Assembly: GCA_041545745.1 (NCBI GenBank)
Contig: CP168152.1
Coordinates: forward strand, 3,408,001-3,472,000
DNA length: 64,000 nt
Reading direction: 5' to 3'
Source of the DNA: Stenotrophomonas indicatrix
GTDB taxonomy: Bacteria; Pseudomonadota; Gammaproteobacteria; Xanthomonadales; Xanthomonadaceae
The translations under genes were made by a program, and so were the position numbers. The notes under the pieces were generated by a model that saw only the letters and a program-made list of their open reading frames with translations, searched no databases and was not told the origin of the DNA. This document shows positions 42,905 through 52,582 of the stretch, piece after piece (within the stretch, counting starts at the first letter, position 1; every line of letters starts with the position of its first letter).

Positions 42905-44287
42905 ATGGCTGTCAGCACGTTCGACGTTTTCAAGATCGGCATTGGCCCGAGCTCCTCGCACACCGTCGGGCCGATGAGGGCCGCCGAGCGCTTCATCCAT
43001 CGCTGGCTGCTCGACCCGGGCAAGCTTGCGGAGGTTGCGCGCATCCGTGCCGATGTGTACGGCTCGCTGGCACTGACCGGTCGCGGCCACGGCACCGACA
43101 AGGCGATCCTGCTTGGCCTGGAAGGGCAGCGTCCGAACCTGATCGATCCGGACATCATCCCCTCCACGCTGGAGCGCATCCGCGGCAGCAAGCGGATCGT
43201 ACTGATGGGCCAGCACGAGATCGCCTTCGACGAAAAGCGCGACCTCGGCCTGAACAAGCGGCAGAAGCTGCCCTACCACACCAACGGCATGCGCTTCACT
43301 GCGTACAACGCTGATGACGAAGTACTGGCCACCCGCGATTACTACTCGGTCGGTGGTGGCTTTGTGGTCAACCAGGACGATGCGGCCGATGACCGTATCG
43401 TGCCTGACGAAACGCCACTGCCCTACCCGTTCAAGAGCGGCGACGAGCTGCTGGCGCAGACCGCGCGCAGTGGCCTGAGCATCGCCCAGTTGATGTTCGA
43501 GAACGAGAAGTGCTGGCGCAGCGAGGACGAGATCCGCGACAACCTGCGCGAGATCTGGAGCGCGATGCAGGCCTGCGTGGCGCGCGGCATCCGTGAGGAA
43601 GGCGTGCTGCCGGGTGGCCTGAAAGTGGGCCGCCGCGCACCGGCGCTGTACCGCGAACTGTCGTCGAAGCCGGAAGCGGCGATGCGCGATCCGCTGACCA
43701 CGCTGGACTGGGTCAACCTGTATGCGCTGGCCGTGAATGAAGAAAACGCTGCCGGTGGCCGCGTGGTCACCGCGCCCACCAACGGCGCGGCGGGTGTACT
43801 GCCGGCGGTGCTGCATTACTTCGACCGTTTCTGCCCGGGCGCGAACGAACAGCGGGTGTTCGACTTCCTGCTGACCTCGGCGGCGATCGGCATCCTGTAC
43901 AAGGAAAATGCCTCGATCTCCGGCGCCGAAGTGGGCTGCCAGGGTGAGGTCGGCGTTGCGTGTTCGATGGCCGCCGGTGGCCTGGTCGCGGCACTCGGCG
44001 GCAACCCGAGCCAGATCGAGAACGCGGCGGAAATCGGCATGGAGCACAACCTGGGCTTGACCTGCGACCCGATCGGCGGCCTGGTGCAGATTCCGTGCAT
44101 CGAGCGCAACGCGATGGGTGCGGTGAAGGCGATCAATGCCTCGCGCATGGCCATGCGCGGCGACGGCAAGCACAAGGTGTCGCTGGACAAGGTCATCAAG
44201 ACCATGCGCGATACCGGCCGCGACATGCAGGACAAGTACAAGGAAACCAGCCGCGGCGGGCTGGCGGTGAACGTCATCGAGTGCTGA
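42905..44287 (+). CDS. sdaA: L-serine ammonia-lyase (single-chain, iron-sulfur)
   Basis: 460 residues. Converts L-serine to pyruvate and ammonia with a [4Fe-4S] cluster. N-terminal beta-type domain starts [20 protein letters not shown] and GPMRAAERF; the alpha-type domain follows with [35 protein letters not shown] (cluster Cys) and [19 protein letters not shown] (two Cys). Length and Cys pattern are those of the intact single-subunit enzyme. No operon partner on its strand. Confidence 0.97.
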   Translation: MAVSTFDVFKIGIGPSSSHTVGPMRAAERFIHRWLLDPGKLAEVARIRADVYGSLALTGRGHGTDKAILLGLEGQRPNLIDPDIIPSTLERIRGSKRIVLMGQHEIAFDEKRDLGLNKRQKLPYHTNGMRFTAYNADDEVLATRDYYSVGGGFVVNQDDAADDRIVPDETPLPYPFKSGDELLAQTARSGLSIAQLMFENEKCWRSEDEIRDNLREIWSAMQACVARGIREEGVLPGGLKVGRRAPALYRELSSKPEAAMRDPLTTLDWVNLYALAVNEENAAGGRVVTAPTNGAAGVLPAVLHYFDRFCPGANEQRVFDFLLTSAAIGILYKENASISGAEVGCQGEVGVACSMAAGGLVAALGGNPSQIENAAEIGMEHNLGLTCDPIGGLVQIPCIERNAMGAVKAINASRMAMRGDGKHKVSLDKVIKTMRDTGRDMQDKYKETSRGGLAVNVIEC

Positions 44288-44298
44288 TGATTGGCGCA

Positions 44299-44320
44299 GC
44301 CAGGCATGGCCTGGCTCTAC
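44299..44320. repeat. SMAG palindrome after sdaA
   Basis: GCCAGGCATGGCCTGGCTCTAC, GTAG tip on the minus strand; a related imperfect hairpin (GCAGGGCCGGGCATCGCCCTGGC) follows directly. Confidence 0.75.
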
Positions 44321-44424
44321 TGCAGGGCCGGGCATCGCCCTGGCTCTGCAGGGTGTTTCCTTATCGGACAACACCGTCACCGTTTTCCGGTTAGGCTCGG
44401 GCATCCCCTGCCCCGGAATGTCCC

Positions 44425-45420
44425 ATGCGCGTGATCGCCGCCGCCCTGCTTGCCTGCGTTCCGTTGTCCGCTCTCGCTGCGCCAGCCTATGGGCCGCGGC
44501 TGGAGGGGTTCGATTACGGCTATCCGGTGAAGACCTTTGCGCTGGAATCGCAGCGCCAGCCGCTGGAAATGGCCTATCTGGATGTCGCGCCGAAGAAGAG
44601 GCCGATCGGCGTGGTGGTGCTGCTGCATGGCAAGAACTTCTGCGCAGCGACCTGGAAGGAGACGATCAAGCCGCTGGTGGCTGCTGGCTACCGGGTGATC
44701 GCGCCGGACCAGGTGGGCTTCTGCAAATCGAGCAAGCCCGAGCGCTACCAGTATTCCTTCGGGCAGCTTGCCGACAATACCCATGCGCTGCTGCAGCAGC
44801 TGCAGCTGGGTGACGTGCCGGTGCATGTAGTCGGTCATTCGATGGGCGGCATGCTGGCCATCCGCTATGCGCTGATGTATCCGCAGGAGCTGCGCAGTCT
44901 GTCGCTGGTCAATCCGATCGGGCTGGAAGACTGGAAGGCGCTGGGCGTGCCCTGGCGCAGCGTGGACGCGTGGTATGCCGGCGAAATGAACATCAGCTAT
45001 GACAGCATCCGTCGCTACCAGCTGGACGTGTACTACGACGGCAAGTGGAAGCCGGCGTACGAACCGTGGGCGCGCATGCAGTCGGGCATGTACGAGGGCC
45101 CGGGCAAGCAGCAGGTCGCCTGGAGCCAGGCGTTGACCTCGGACATGGTGTTCAACCAACCGGTAGTCCATGAACTGAAGAATCTGCAGGTACCGACCAC
45201 GTTGTTCATCGGCCAGAAGGACCGCACAGCGATCGGTCGTGACCAGGCATCGCCCGAACTGAAGGCAGCGCTGGGCAATTACCCGGTACTGGGCAAGGCG
45301 GCCGCCGCGGCTATTGCAGGCTCGACCCTGGTCGAGTTCGCGGCGCTGGGCCATTCGCCGCAGGTGCAGGATCCGAAGCAGTTCAATACGGCGTTGCTGA
45401 AGTCGCTGAAGGCGCGTTGA
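44425..45420 (+). CDS. Exported alpha/beta hydrolase
   Basis: 331 residues. Signal peptide VIAAALLACVPLSALA, then an alpha/beta-hydrolase fold: oxyanion region LLHGKNFCAATW, nucleophile elbow GHSMGG (Ser about residue 142), acid region FIGQKDRTAIG, and the catalytic His in FAALGHSPQVQDP. Likely a periplasmic or secreted esterase; no substrate can be assigned. Encoded alone, between SMAG repeats. Confidence 0.85.
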   Translation: MRVIAAALLACVPLSALAAPAYGPRLEGFDYGYPVKTFALESQRQPLEMAYLDVAPKKRPIGVVVLLHGKNFCAATWKETIKPLVAAGYRVIAPDQVGFCKSSKPERYQYSFGQLADNTHALLQQLQLGDVPVHVVGHSMGGMLAIRYALMYPQELRSLSLVNPIGLEDWKALGVPWRSVDAWYAGEMNISYDSIRRYQLDVYYDGKWKPAYEPWARMQSGMYEGPGKQQVAWSQALTSDMVFNQPVVHELKNLQVPTTLFIGQKDRTAIGRDQASPELKAALGNYPVLGKAAAAAIAGSTLVEFAALGHSPQVQDPKQFNTALLKSLKAR

Positions 45421-45431
45421 CGTTCCATGAC

Positions 45432-45491
45432 CGCCGGGCATGGCCCGGCGCTACCAGGATCGGTGTGGGTAGCGCCGGGCCATGCCCGGCG
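45432..45491. repeat. Inverted pair of SMAG palindromes
   Basis: CGCCGGGCATGGCCCGGCGCTACC (45432-45455) and GGTAGCGCCGGGCCATGCCC (from 45468) in opposite orientation, between the convergent hydrolase and hom. Confidence 0.9.
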
Positions 45492-45510
45492 AGCGCAGCG
45501 GCGGCTGGGG

Positions 45511-46578
45511 TCAACCCACGATCCGCAACACATCATCCAGCAGTGCCGCTGCGGTCACTTCCGCACCCGCGCCCGGCCCCTGGATCAACAGCGGCTGCGC
45601 GCGGTAGCGATCGCTGTGGATTGCCACGCGATTGTCGGTGCCGGCGCCCTGCGCCAGCGGATGGTCGGCCGCCAGCTCGCGCAGGCCCACCTGCGCACCC
45701 TCGCCATCAACGCGCCCGACAAAACGCAGCACGCGGCCGTTCTCGCGCGCCTGCTGCCAACGCGCCTGCAGCGGTGCATCCAGTTGCTCCAGCGCGTTCA
45801 CTGCATCTTCCAGCGGCAACGCTGCCAGCGTATCCGGCACCAGTGAATCGACCTGCACCTGCGAAGCATCCAGCGCCAATCCGCTGCTGCGCGCCAGGAT
45901 CAACAACTTGCGGCGCACATCCTCGCCGGAAAGATCCAGCCGCGGGTCCGGCTCGGTGTAGCCGGCCGCCAGCGCTTCACGCACCGCCGCCGAGAACGGT
46001 GACTGGCCGTCATAGCGATTGAACAGCCACGCCAGCGAGCCGGAAAGCACGCCTTCGATGGCATGGATGTGGTCGCCACCGGCAACCAGCGCGCGCAGGC
46101 TGCTGAGCAACGGGAGGCCGGCGCCGACGGTGGCACTGTCGCCGTAGCGTGCACCACTGTCGGCGCAACGGTCGGCGATGGCCTGCGCGCGCGACAGGTG
46201 CGCACCACGGCCGAGCTTGTTGGCGGTCACCACGTGCACGCCGCGCGCCAACCACTGCACGTGGCGCGCCGCTACGTCTTCGCTGGCGGTGGCATCGACC
46301 ACCACGTCACCACGCTCCAGCCCTTCGGCACTGGCCCAAGGCGGCGAGCTCTGCCCATCGCGCGGCGCGCGACGTGCCAGTTCCAGCGGCAACGCCAGAT
46401 CACGGTCGATCGCCAGCGCCGTGCGCGAATTGGCCAGCCACTGCACGCTGGGCAACTCCAGCCCACGTGCCTGCAGCGCCTGGTAGCGCTGTACGAAGGC
46501 CGTACCGACGGTGCCGGTTCCGAGCAGCGCCAAGCGGCCGGTACCCAGCAGCGGAATCTCGACAGGCAAAGCGCTCAT
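45511..46578 (-). CDS. hom: Homoserine dehydrogenase (no ACT domain)
   Basis: 355 residues. NAD(P)-binding LALLGTGTVGTAFV at the N-terminus, VVDATASEDVAARHV, VVTANKLGRG, YGDSATVGAGLPLL and the homoserine-dehydrogenase signature region GVLSGSLAWLFNRYDG, plus catalytic block AAGYTEPDPRLDLSGEDVRRKLLILAR. It matches the homoserine-dehydrogenase half of bifunctional ThrA and has no aspartokinase or ACT domain, so feedback by threonine is not expected. It is the third gene of metX-metB-hom, overlapping metB by four bases; it would supply homoserine to methionine synthesis. Confidence 0.93.
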   Translation of the reverse strand: MSALPVEIPLLGTGRLALLGTGTVGTAFVQRYQALQARGLELPSVQWLANSRTALAIDRDLALPLELARRAPRDGQSSPPWASAEGLERGDVVVDATASEDVAARHVQWLARGVHVVTANKLGRGAHLSRAQAIADRCADSGARYGDSATVGAGLPLLSSLRALVAGGDHIHAIEGVLSGSLAWLFNRYDGQSPFSAAVREALAAGYTEPDPRLDLSGEDVRRKLLILARSSGLALDASQVQVDSLVPDTLAALPLEDAVNALEQLDAPLQARWQQARENGRVLRFVGRVDGEGAQVGLRELAADHPLAQGAGTDNRVAIHSDRYRAQPLLIQGPGAGAEVTAAALLDDVLRIVG

Positions 46579-47810
46579 GCGTCTGCTACCTGTTTGCCAC
46601 GCGCCACCGCATCGATCACCGCCTCCGCACGCGCCAGTGCAGCGCCCAGATCCGCCAGCAGGTCACGTTCGCCTTCGATGCCAACCGACAACCGCAGCAG
46701 GCCTTCGCTGATGCCCGCGGCAGTGCGTGCTTCGGCCGTCATCGCCGCGTGGGTCATGGTTGCTGGGTGCGCGATCAGGCTCTCCACCCCACCCAGCGAC
46801 TCGGCCAGCGTGAAGTAGCGCAGGCCATCGACAAACGTGCGCACAGCGGCATGCGGATCGTCACCGGCACAGCTGGCCAGTTCGAAGGACAACATCGCGC
46901 CGAAACCGCTCTGCTGCCGGGCGGCAACGGCGTGGCCGGGATGATCGGCCAGGCCCGGGTAGTAGACCTTGGCCACCGCCGGATGCGCATCAAGCAGTGC
47001 CACGATTGCGGCGGTATTCTCCTGGTGCGCGCGCAGGCGTGCATCCAATGTGCGCAGGCCGCGCAGGGTCAGGAACGCATCGAACGGTGAACCGGTAAGG
47101 CCCAGTGCATTGCCCCACCACACCAGCTGCTCGTGCACGGCGGGATCGCGGGCAATCACCGCACCGCCGACCACGTCGCTGTGGCCGTTGATGTACTTGG
47201 TGGTGGAATGCAGCACCAGGTCCGCACCGAACGACAGCGGTTGCTGCAATGCCGGCGATAGGAATGTGTTGTCCACCACCACCAGCGCACCGGCCTTGTG
47301 CGCAGCATCGATCACGAAGCGCAGGTCGGTGATGCGCAGCAGCGGGTTGGATGGCGTTTCGACCAGCACCAGCTTCGGCTGCGTGGCCAGCGCCTGGGCC
47401 AGCGCGCGCGGGTCGGTCAGGTCGGCGGTAACCAGTTCGAAATGGCCCTTCTTGGCCAACGCGTTGAACAGGCGCCAACTGCCGCCGTAAGCATCGTGTG
47501 GCACCACCAGGGTATCGCCGGGCTGCAGCAGTGCGTTCAGCACCAGGTTGATCGCACCCATGCCGGTGGCAGTGACCACGCCGCCGGCGCCGCCCTCCAG
47601 TTCGGCCAGCGCCTCGCCCAGCAGGTCGCGCGTGGGATTGCCACTGCGGGTGTAGTCGTACTGGCGCTTGTTGCCGAAGCCTTCAAAGCTGAAGTTCGAC
47701 GACAGCACGATCGGCGGCGTGACCGCGCCATGGGCGGTGTCCCGATCGATGCCGGCGCGGACGGCGGCGGTGGTGCGACAACAGGACGGTTCAGCGGCGT
47801 GCAGGCTCAT
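46575..47810 (-). CDS. metB: Cystathionine gamma-synthase / O-acylhomoserine thiol-lyase family
   Basis: 411 residues, PLP-dependent Cys/Met metabolism family. Blocks: YDYTRSGNPTRDLLGEALAELE, GMGAINLVLNALLQPGD, PHDAYGGSWRLF, PSNPLLRITD and the PLP-lysine region DLVLHSTTKYINGHSDVVGG. The C-terminal block GGVESLIAHPATMTHA is typical. It may use cysteine (transsulfuration) or sulfide; the sequence does not settle this. It is between metX and hom, overlapping each by four bases. Confidence 0.93.
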   Translation of the reverse strand: MSLHAAEPSCCRTTAAVRAGIDRDTAHGAVTPPIVLSSNFSFEGFGNKRQYDYTRSGNPTRDLLGEALAELEGGAGGVVTATGMGAINLVLNALLQPGDTLVVPHDAYGGSWRLFNALAKKGHFELVTADLTDPRALAQALATQPKLVLVETPSNPLLRITDLRFVIDAAHKAGALVVVDNTFLSPALQQPLSFGADLVLHSTTKYINGHSDVVGGAVIARDPAVHEQLVWWGNALGLTGSPFDAFLTLRGLRTLDARLRAHQENTAAIVALLDAHPAVAKVYYPGLADHPGHAVAARQQSGFGAMLSFELASCAGDDPHAAVRTFVDGLRYFTLAESLGGVESLIAHPATMTHAAMTAEARTAAGISEGLLRLSVGIEGERDLLADLGAALARAEAVIDAVARGKQVADA

Positions 47811-48838
47811 GCGGACTCTCCAGAAGTGCGGAAGGCGGTGGCGAGGATCGCGTCGATGCGATCGGTTTCTTTCAGGAAGGCGTCGTGACCGTAGGGCGAG
47901 CGCAGCACGCGCAGGCTGCCGCGCGGGCCCAGTCCCTCGACCAGGCCGACCAGGTCGGCAAGCGGAACCAGGCGGTCGCCTTCAACGGCAACCACCACGG
48001 TCGGCGGCAGGATCGCGCTCGGGTCCACGCGGTGCAGGTCGATCGACTCGGACAGGCGCAGGTAGGCGTTGACCGGCGTGCGTGCGACGTACTGCGCGCC
48101 AGCGGCGTCGAGGTAATCTTCGGCGGCAACCCGGACGCGACCATTGACCACTTCCGGTGCTGCGTCGAAGCGCTCGCCGAATTCTTCCGGCGTGCGATAG
48201 CTGAGCATCGCGAACTGACGAGCCAGCGCCAGGCCGTGGTCTTCGCCACACTGCAGCTGGCCCAGCGCCACGGCACGGCGCTGCAGCGCACGCCAGGCGG
48301 CGGCATACGGATGCGGGCGGTGTGCGCCGCTGACCAGCACCAGCTGGCGTACCCGGGCACGGTGGCGGATCGCCAACTGCTGGCCGACCAGTGCACCATA
48401 CGAATAGCCGACGAACGCCTTCAGCGCGCGGATGCCGAGGTGGTCCAGCAGCAATGCCAACGCATCGGCCTGGTCGGCGGTATCGATCGGCACATCCAGC
48501 GCGCCGTCGGCGCCGATGAAATCGAACGCGAGCACACGCAGCTGCTGCGGATCCAGCGCGCGGCCGCTGCCGACCAGGCCTTCGGCCCAGCCCTTCTCGG
48601 TGAACTGCGCATTGGACGCCACATGGCGGTGCGCGGAAATGCCGCCGGCCAGCACCACCACTGGTGCGTTGACCGGACCGACCCACTCGTAGCGCAGGCG
48701 TACCGGGCAAGGACCGGCATGACGCATCGAGAGCACGGCGGCGAACTCGCCGCGCTCGGCGTGCACGCGGTCATCGACCGGCACGCTGACGGGGACAAAG
48801 GATTCGGGGCGAAGCACGGTGCTGGTGGCGAAGCTCAT
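47807..48838 (-). CDS. metX: Homoserine O-acyltransferase (MetX-like alpha/beta hydrolase)
   Basis: 343 residues. Alpha/beta-hydrolase fold acyltransferase activating homoserine with succinyl- or acetyl-CoA: VVLAGGISAHRHVASNAQ, nucleophile elbow GYSYGALVG, acid region VVAVEGDRLVPLADL and catalytic His YGHDAFLKETD. The usual MetX elbow is GGSxGG; GYSYG is a divergent form, so acyl specificity is uncertain. The assignment rests on its place ahead of metB and hom, on the SAM riboswitch leader, and on fold. The ATG at 48838 is chosen over an upstream in-frame start at 48895, which would extend into the leader. Confidence 0.85.
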   Translation of the reverse strand: MSFATSTVLRPESFVPVSVPVDDRVHAERGEFAAVLSMRHAGPCPVRLRYEWVGPVNAPVVVLAGGISAHRHVASNAQFTEKGWAEGLVGSGRALDPQQLRVLAFDFIGADGALDVPIDTADQADALALLLDHLGIRALKAFVGYSYGALVGQQLAIRHRARVRQLVLVSGAHRPHPYAAAWRALQRRAVALGQLQCGEDHGLALARQFAMLSYRTPEEFGERFDAAPEVVNGRVRVAAEDYLDAAGAQYVARTPVNAYLRLSESIDLHRVDPSAILPPTVVVAVEGDRLVPLADLVGLVEGLGPRGSLRVLRSPYGHDAFLKETDRIDAILATAFRTSGESA

Positions 48839-48916
48839 GGCGGGTTCCGGTAGGGAAATCGGCCATCGAGCCTTCGCGGGGCTCGCGTTCGACATGCACG
48901 TTGTGTGCAGGTTCGA

Positions 48917-49031
48917 ACCATCTTTCGGTGGACGCCACGGTCCCCGCAGGATTTGGCACCTACGCAGGCGCTTTCGCGTCTGCGGGCTGCCCCGGCTTCA
49001 AAGGGCCTGTCCCTCTGCCGGTCTCGATGGT
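48917..49031 (-). ncRNA. SAM-I (S-box) riboswitch leading metX-metB-hom
   Basis: The minus-strand leader has the S-box pattern: P1 strand ACCATC, then CAGAGGGAC-AGGCCC-TTTGAAGCC-GGGGCAGCC, a variable hairpin (AGACGCGAAAGCGCCT), then GTAGGTGCCAAATCCTGC and closing P1 strand GATGGT. These are the conserved kink-turn, pseudoknot and SAM-contact stretches. The 78 nt downstream has a hairpin (CGAGCC/GGCTCG) but no U-run, so translational control may apply. Confidence 0.92.
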
Positions 49032-49037
49032 GGAGCC

Positions 49038-49066
49038 ACGATGCCAGTCCTTTCCGGGCATGTCAA
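49038..49066 (-). promoter_or_regulatory. Promoter of the metX leader
   Basis: TTGACA (49061-49066) is separated by 17 nt from CATCGT (49038-49043). The predicted transcription start is about 49031, exactly where riboswitch stem P1 begins. Confidence 0.65.
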
Positions 49067-49171
49067 TCCCTTCATGCGGATAAAGAGATGAATGAGTGCA
49101 GGCGCCCCCACCCTTCCCCCATCCCGACAGCTTGCGTAGAGTCCCGGCGGTCCATGTCGCTGGAGCCGTCG

Positions 49172-50056
49172 ATGCGCCGCTTGCCCCTGCCCTGCCTGCT
49201 GCTGCCCCTGTTGGCGAGCGCCTCCGCGAACGCCGCCGACTGGCGCCAGGCCTGGGGACTGGTACCGAAGACACCAGCCGTGCCCACGTCCGACGCCGCG
49301 CCGCAAGCGGCGCCGATGGCCCGCCTGCGGCTGCAGCAGATCGGCGACCAGTGGCAGGCACGGATCGACAACCCGCTGTCCGGCCCGGTGCAGATCGAGC
49401 TGCGCGCCGCCCCCGGCACGCAGGTGGAGGGCCTGCCGCTGCAGTCACTGGTGCAGGCCACCGGCAGTCTGGTGGTGGGCCACCTTCCCTCCCCTCCCAG
49501 CGGCAAGGCAGTGGACCTTCGCCTGCAGTCGGTGCCGGGCAATCCGGTCGCGCGCGCCGAAGACGTCGCCTATCGCCTGCCCTTCGAGGCTGTCCAGCTG
49601 CGTGTGGACCAAGCCCCGCAGGGCCGGTTCAGCCACGATGACGAGGAGAACCGCGACGCCATCGACTTTGCCCTGCCCGAAGCTACGCAGGTCCTGGCCG
49701 CCCGCGAGGGTACGGTGATGCAGGTACAGGACGGTTTCCGCGGCAATGGCCTGGATCGTGAACGCGATGCCGGACGCGCCAACTTCGTTCGTATCCTGCA
49801 CAGCGACGGCAGCATGGCGATGTACGCCCACCTGCAGGCTGGCGGCATGCGGGTCCGTCCCGGCCAGGCCGTGCAGGCTGGCCAGCCGATCGGCCTGTCC
49901 GGCAACAGTGGCTACAGCACCGCCCCGCACCTGCACTTCGTGGTGCAGCTCAACCGGGGCATGGGCCTGCGTTCGGTGCCGGTACGCATCCTCGCGCCAC
50001 AGGGCGAATTGCACTTCGCCCGCGAGGGCCGCGGCGACGCCAGCGCCGGGCGCTGA
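49172..50056 (+). CDS. M23 family metallopeptidase
   Basis: 294 residues. Signal peptide LPLPCLLLPLLASASANA, a beta-rich N-terminal domain of about 150 residues, then a LytM/M23 domain with the zinc ligand motif HDDEENRDAID and the second motif APHLHFVVQ; YAHLQAGG lies between. All ligands are present, so it is probably an active periplasmic peptidoglycan endopeptidase. The start is ATG 49172, with GGAG at 49162-49165; ATG 49154 is the alternative. Divergent from the metX riboswitch leader. Confidence 0.9.
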   Translation: MRRLPLPCLLLPLLASASANAADWRQAWGLVPKTPAVPTSDAAPQAAPMARLRLQQIGDQWQARIDNPLSGPVQIELRAAPGTQVEGLPLQSLVQATGSLVVGHLPSPPSGKAVDLRLQSVPGNPVARAEDVAYRLPFEAVQLRVDQAPQGRFSHDDEENRDAIDFALPEATQVLAAREGTVMQVQDGFRGNGLDRERDAGRANFVRILHSDGSMAMYAHLQAGGMRVRPGQAVQAGQPIGLSGNSGYSTAPHLHFVVQLNRGMGLRSVPVRILAPQGELHFAREGRGDASAGR

Positions 50057-50078
50057 CCCGCCGACGCCGGCAGGCCGG

Positions 50079-50084
50079 TATAAT
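50079..50084 (+). promoter_or_regulatory. Candidate -10 element of prfC
   Basis: TATAAT, a perfect -10 hexamer, 46 nt before the prfC ATG. A CTGACC at 50053-50058 overlapping the peptidase stop codon is a possible -35 but with a long 20-nt spacer. Confidence 0.6.
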
Positions 50085-50130
50085 CGGGCGCTTATCTCTT
50101 TGAAAAGCGCCCCGTGCGGGCGCCACTGCC

Positions 50131-51735
50131 ATGTCCGAAGTCGCCACCGAAGCGTCGCGTCGCCGCACGTTCGCCATCATTTCCCACCCTGACGCCGGCA
50201 AGACCACGCTGACCGAAAAGCTGCTGTTGTTCGGAGGCGCGATCCAGATGGCCGGCTCGGTGAAGGGCCGCAAGGCTGCCCGCCACGCCACCTCGGACTG
50301 GATGGCGCTGGAAAAGGAGCGCGGCATCTCCGTCACCTCCTCGGTGATGCAGTTCCCGTACGAAGGCAAGATCATCAATCTGCTCGATACCCCGGGCCAC
50401 GCCGACTTCGGCGAGGACACCTACCGCGTGCTGACCGCGGTGGACTCGGCGCTGATGGTGATCGACGTGGCCAAGGGCGTGGAGGAGCGCACCATCAAGC
50501 TGATGGAAGTGTGCCGCCTGCGCGACACCCCGATCATGACCTTCATCAACAAGCTCGATCGCGAGGGCAAGGAGCCGATCGACCTGCTGGATGAGGTTGA
50601 AAGCGTGCTCGGCATCCAGTGCGCACCGGTCACCTGGCCGATCGGCATGGGCCAACGCCTGAAGGGCGTGGTCCACCTGATCACCGGCGAAGTGCACCTG
50701 TACGAACAGGGCCGCAACTTCACCCGTCAGGATTCGACCATCTTCCCGTCGATCGATTCGCCCGGGCTGGCCGAGAAGATCGGCGAACGGATGTTGGCCG
50801 ATCTGCGCGACGAACTGGAACTGGTGCAGGGTGCCAGCCACCCGTTCGATCTGCAGGCCTACCGCGCCGGCAAGCAGACCCCGGTGTTCTTCGGCTCGGG
50901 CGTGAACAACTTCGGTGTGCAGCCGCTGCTGGACTTCTTCGTCGAGCACGCGCCGTCGCCGCAGGCGCGCTCCACCACCGGCCGCGAAGTCGCCCCGCAG
51001 GAGCAGAAACTGACCGGCTTCGTGTTCAAGATCCAGGCCAACATGGATCCGTTGCACCGTGACCGCGTGGCCTTCATGCGCGTCTGCTCGGGCCGGTTCA
51101 CTGCCGGCATGAAGACCCTGCACGTGCGCACCGGCAAGGACATGAAGCTGGCCAACGCGCTGACCTTCATGGCCAGCGACCGTGAAATCGCCGCCGAGGC
51201 GTGGCCGGGCGATGTGATCGGCATCCACAACCACGGCACCATTTCCATCGGTGACACATTCACCGAGGGTGAAGCGATCACCTTCACCGGCATCCCCAAC
51301 TTCGCCCCGGAACTGTTCCGTCGCGCCCGCCTGCGCGATCCGCTCAAGCTCAAGCAGCTGCAGAAGGGCCTGGCACAGTTGTCCGAGGAAGGCGCGACCC
51401 AGTTCTTCCGTCCGTTGACCAGCAACGACCTGATCCTGGGTGCGGTGGGCGTGCTGCAGTTCGATGTGGCTGCCTACCGCCTGAAGGACGAATACGGCGT
51501 GGAAGCCACCTTCGAGCAGGTCAGCGTGACCACGGCGCGCTGGGTCCACTGCAGCAACGAGAAGAAGCTGGAGGAGTTCCGCGAGAAGAACGCGCTGAAC
51601 TTGGCCCTCGACGCCGCCGGCCACCTGGTCTACCTGGCGCCGACCCGGGTCAACCTCCAGCTGGCGCAGGAACGCGCGCCGGATGTGCGTTTCTCGGCAA
51701 CCCGTGAAGCCGCGCATACGGTCACCGGCAACTGA
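50131..51735 (+). CDS. prfC: Peptide chain release factor 3
   Basis: 534 residues. GTPase that removes RF1/RF2 from the ribosome after termination. G1 loop [15 protein letters not shown], switch [14 protein letters not shown]4 NKLDREG, then the RF3 C-terminal domains with [19 protein letters not shown]. Normal length. Confidence 0.97.
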   Translation: MSEVATEASRRRTFAIISHPDAGKTTLTEKLLLFGGAIQMAGSVKGRKAARHATSDWMALEKERGISVTSSVMQFPYEGKIINLLDTPGHADFGEDTYRVLTAVDSALMVIDVAKGVEERTIKLMEVCRLRDTPIMTFINKLDREGKEPIDLLDEVESVLGIQCAPVTWPIGMGQRLKGVVHLITGEVHLYEQGRNFTRQDSTIFPSIDSPGLAEKIGERMLADLRDELELVQGASHPFDLQAYRAGKQTPVFFGSGVNNFGVQPLLDFFVEHAPSPQARSTTGREVAPQEQKLTGFVFKIQANMDPLHRDRVAFMRVCSGRFTAGMKTLHVRTGKDMKLANALTFMASDREIAAEAWPGDVIGIHNHGTISIGDTFTEGEAITFTGIPNFAPELFRRARLRDPLKLKQLQKGLAQLSEEGATQFFRPLTSNDLILGAVGVLQFDVAAYRLKDEYGVEATFEQVSVTTARWVHCSNEKKLEEFREKNALNLALDAAGHLVYLAPTRVNLQLAQERAPDVRFSATREAAHTVTGN

Positions 51736-51831
51736 TCGCAGCAACCATACGGTGGCGGGGGTGCACGCGCCCGCCATCGCGGCGATGATAGGGGGGTGCG
51801 GGTCCCCCTCCCTGCAGACGATGCTCATGCC

Positions 51832-52470
51832 ATGTCCACGACTTCTGTTGCTTCGATCCGTGAAGAAATCGCCAGCGCCCTGACCCACGGGCTGGGTGCG
51901 GTGCTTGCCCTGGCCGCCAGTGCGGTACTGATCACCCTGGCCGCGATCTACGGCGATGGCTGGCAGCTGGCCAGCGCGATCGTGTTCGGCATCGCCCTGC
52001 TGCTGCTGTACACCGCCTCCACGCTGTACCACGCCATCCAGCACCCGCAGGCCAAGGGCCGCCTGAAGGTGTTCGACCATTGCGCGATCTATGTACTGAT
52101 CGCCGGCACCTATACCCCGTTCACCCTGATCGGCCTGCGCGGTCCCTGGGGCTGGAGCATGTTCACCGCGATCTGGGCGCTGGCCCTGGGCGGTGTGGTG
52201 TTCAAGCTGTTCTACACCGGCCGCTTCAAGCTGCTGTCCACGGTGATCTACATTGCCATGGGCTGGCTGGTGGTGGTGGCGATCAAGCCGATGTGGGCCT
52301 CGATCGATGGCGGCACCCTGGCCTGGCTGTTTGGCGGTGGCCTGTCCTACACGCTGGGCACGTACTTCTATCACCGCGAATCCATCTCCTATTCGCATGC
52401 CATCTGGCATCTGTTCGTGATCGGCGGCAGCGTCTGCCACTTCGTCGCAGTGACCCGACAGGTGCTGTGA
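51832..52470 (+). CDS. trhA: Hemolysin III / TrhA family membrane protein
   Basis: 212 residues, seven hydrophobic helices. Family hallmarks: SALTHGLGAVLALAAS at helix 1, STLYHAIQHP, LKVFDHCAIYVLIAGTYTPF, and SHAIWHLFVIGGSVCHF in the last helix, giving the Ser/His/Asp metal site of the PAQR/HlyIII superfamily. TrhA has been linked to membrane energetics homeostasis. Haemolysin activity should not be assumed. Confidence 0.92.
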   Translation: MSTTSVASIREEIASALTHGLGAVLALAASAVLITLAAIYGDGWQLASAIVFGIALLLLYTASTLYHAIQHPQAKGRLKVFDHCAIYVLIAGTYTPFTLIGLRGPWGWSMFTAIWALALGGVVFKLFYTGRFKLLSTVIYIAMGWLVVVAIKPMWASIDGGTLAWLFGGGLSYTLGTYFYHRESISYSHAIWHLFVIGGSVCHFVAVTRQVL

Positions 52471-52482
52471 CCCTCGATCAGC

Positions 52483-52506
52483 GGTAGCGCCAGGCCCTGC
52501 CTGGCA
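52483..52506. repeat. SMAG palindrome
   Basis: GGTAGCGCCAGGCCCTGCCTGGCA, 12 nt after the trhA stop codon. Confidence 0.8.
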
Positions 52507-52582
52507 AGCAAGCGTTCGCTCTGCACGCCATGCACATGAACGCTTCGCGCCCCGTCCACCCCGACGGGGCAACCATGGCAGC

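Noticed and set aside
45511..46578. Bifunctional aspartokinase-homoserine dehydrogenase (ThrA)
   Set aside because: Only the homoserine dehydrogenase part is present; the frame starts at the NAD-binding motif and the upstream gene is metB.
48868..48886. Rho-independent terminator as riboswitch expression platform
   Set aside because: The CGAGCC/GGCTCG hairpin has no following U-run, so an intrinsic terminator is not supported.
51832..52470. True haemolysin
   Set aside because: The HlyIII name is historical; the protein is a seven-helix PAQR-type membrane protein without toxin features.
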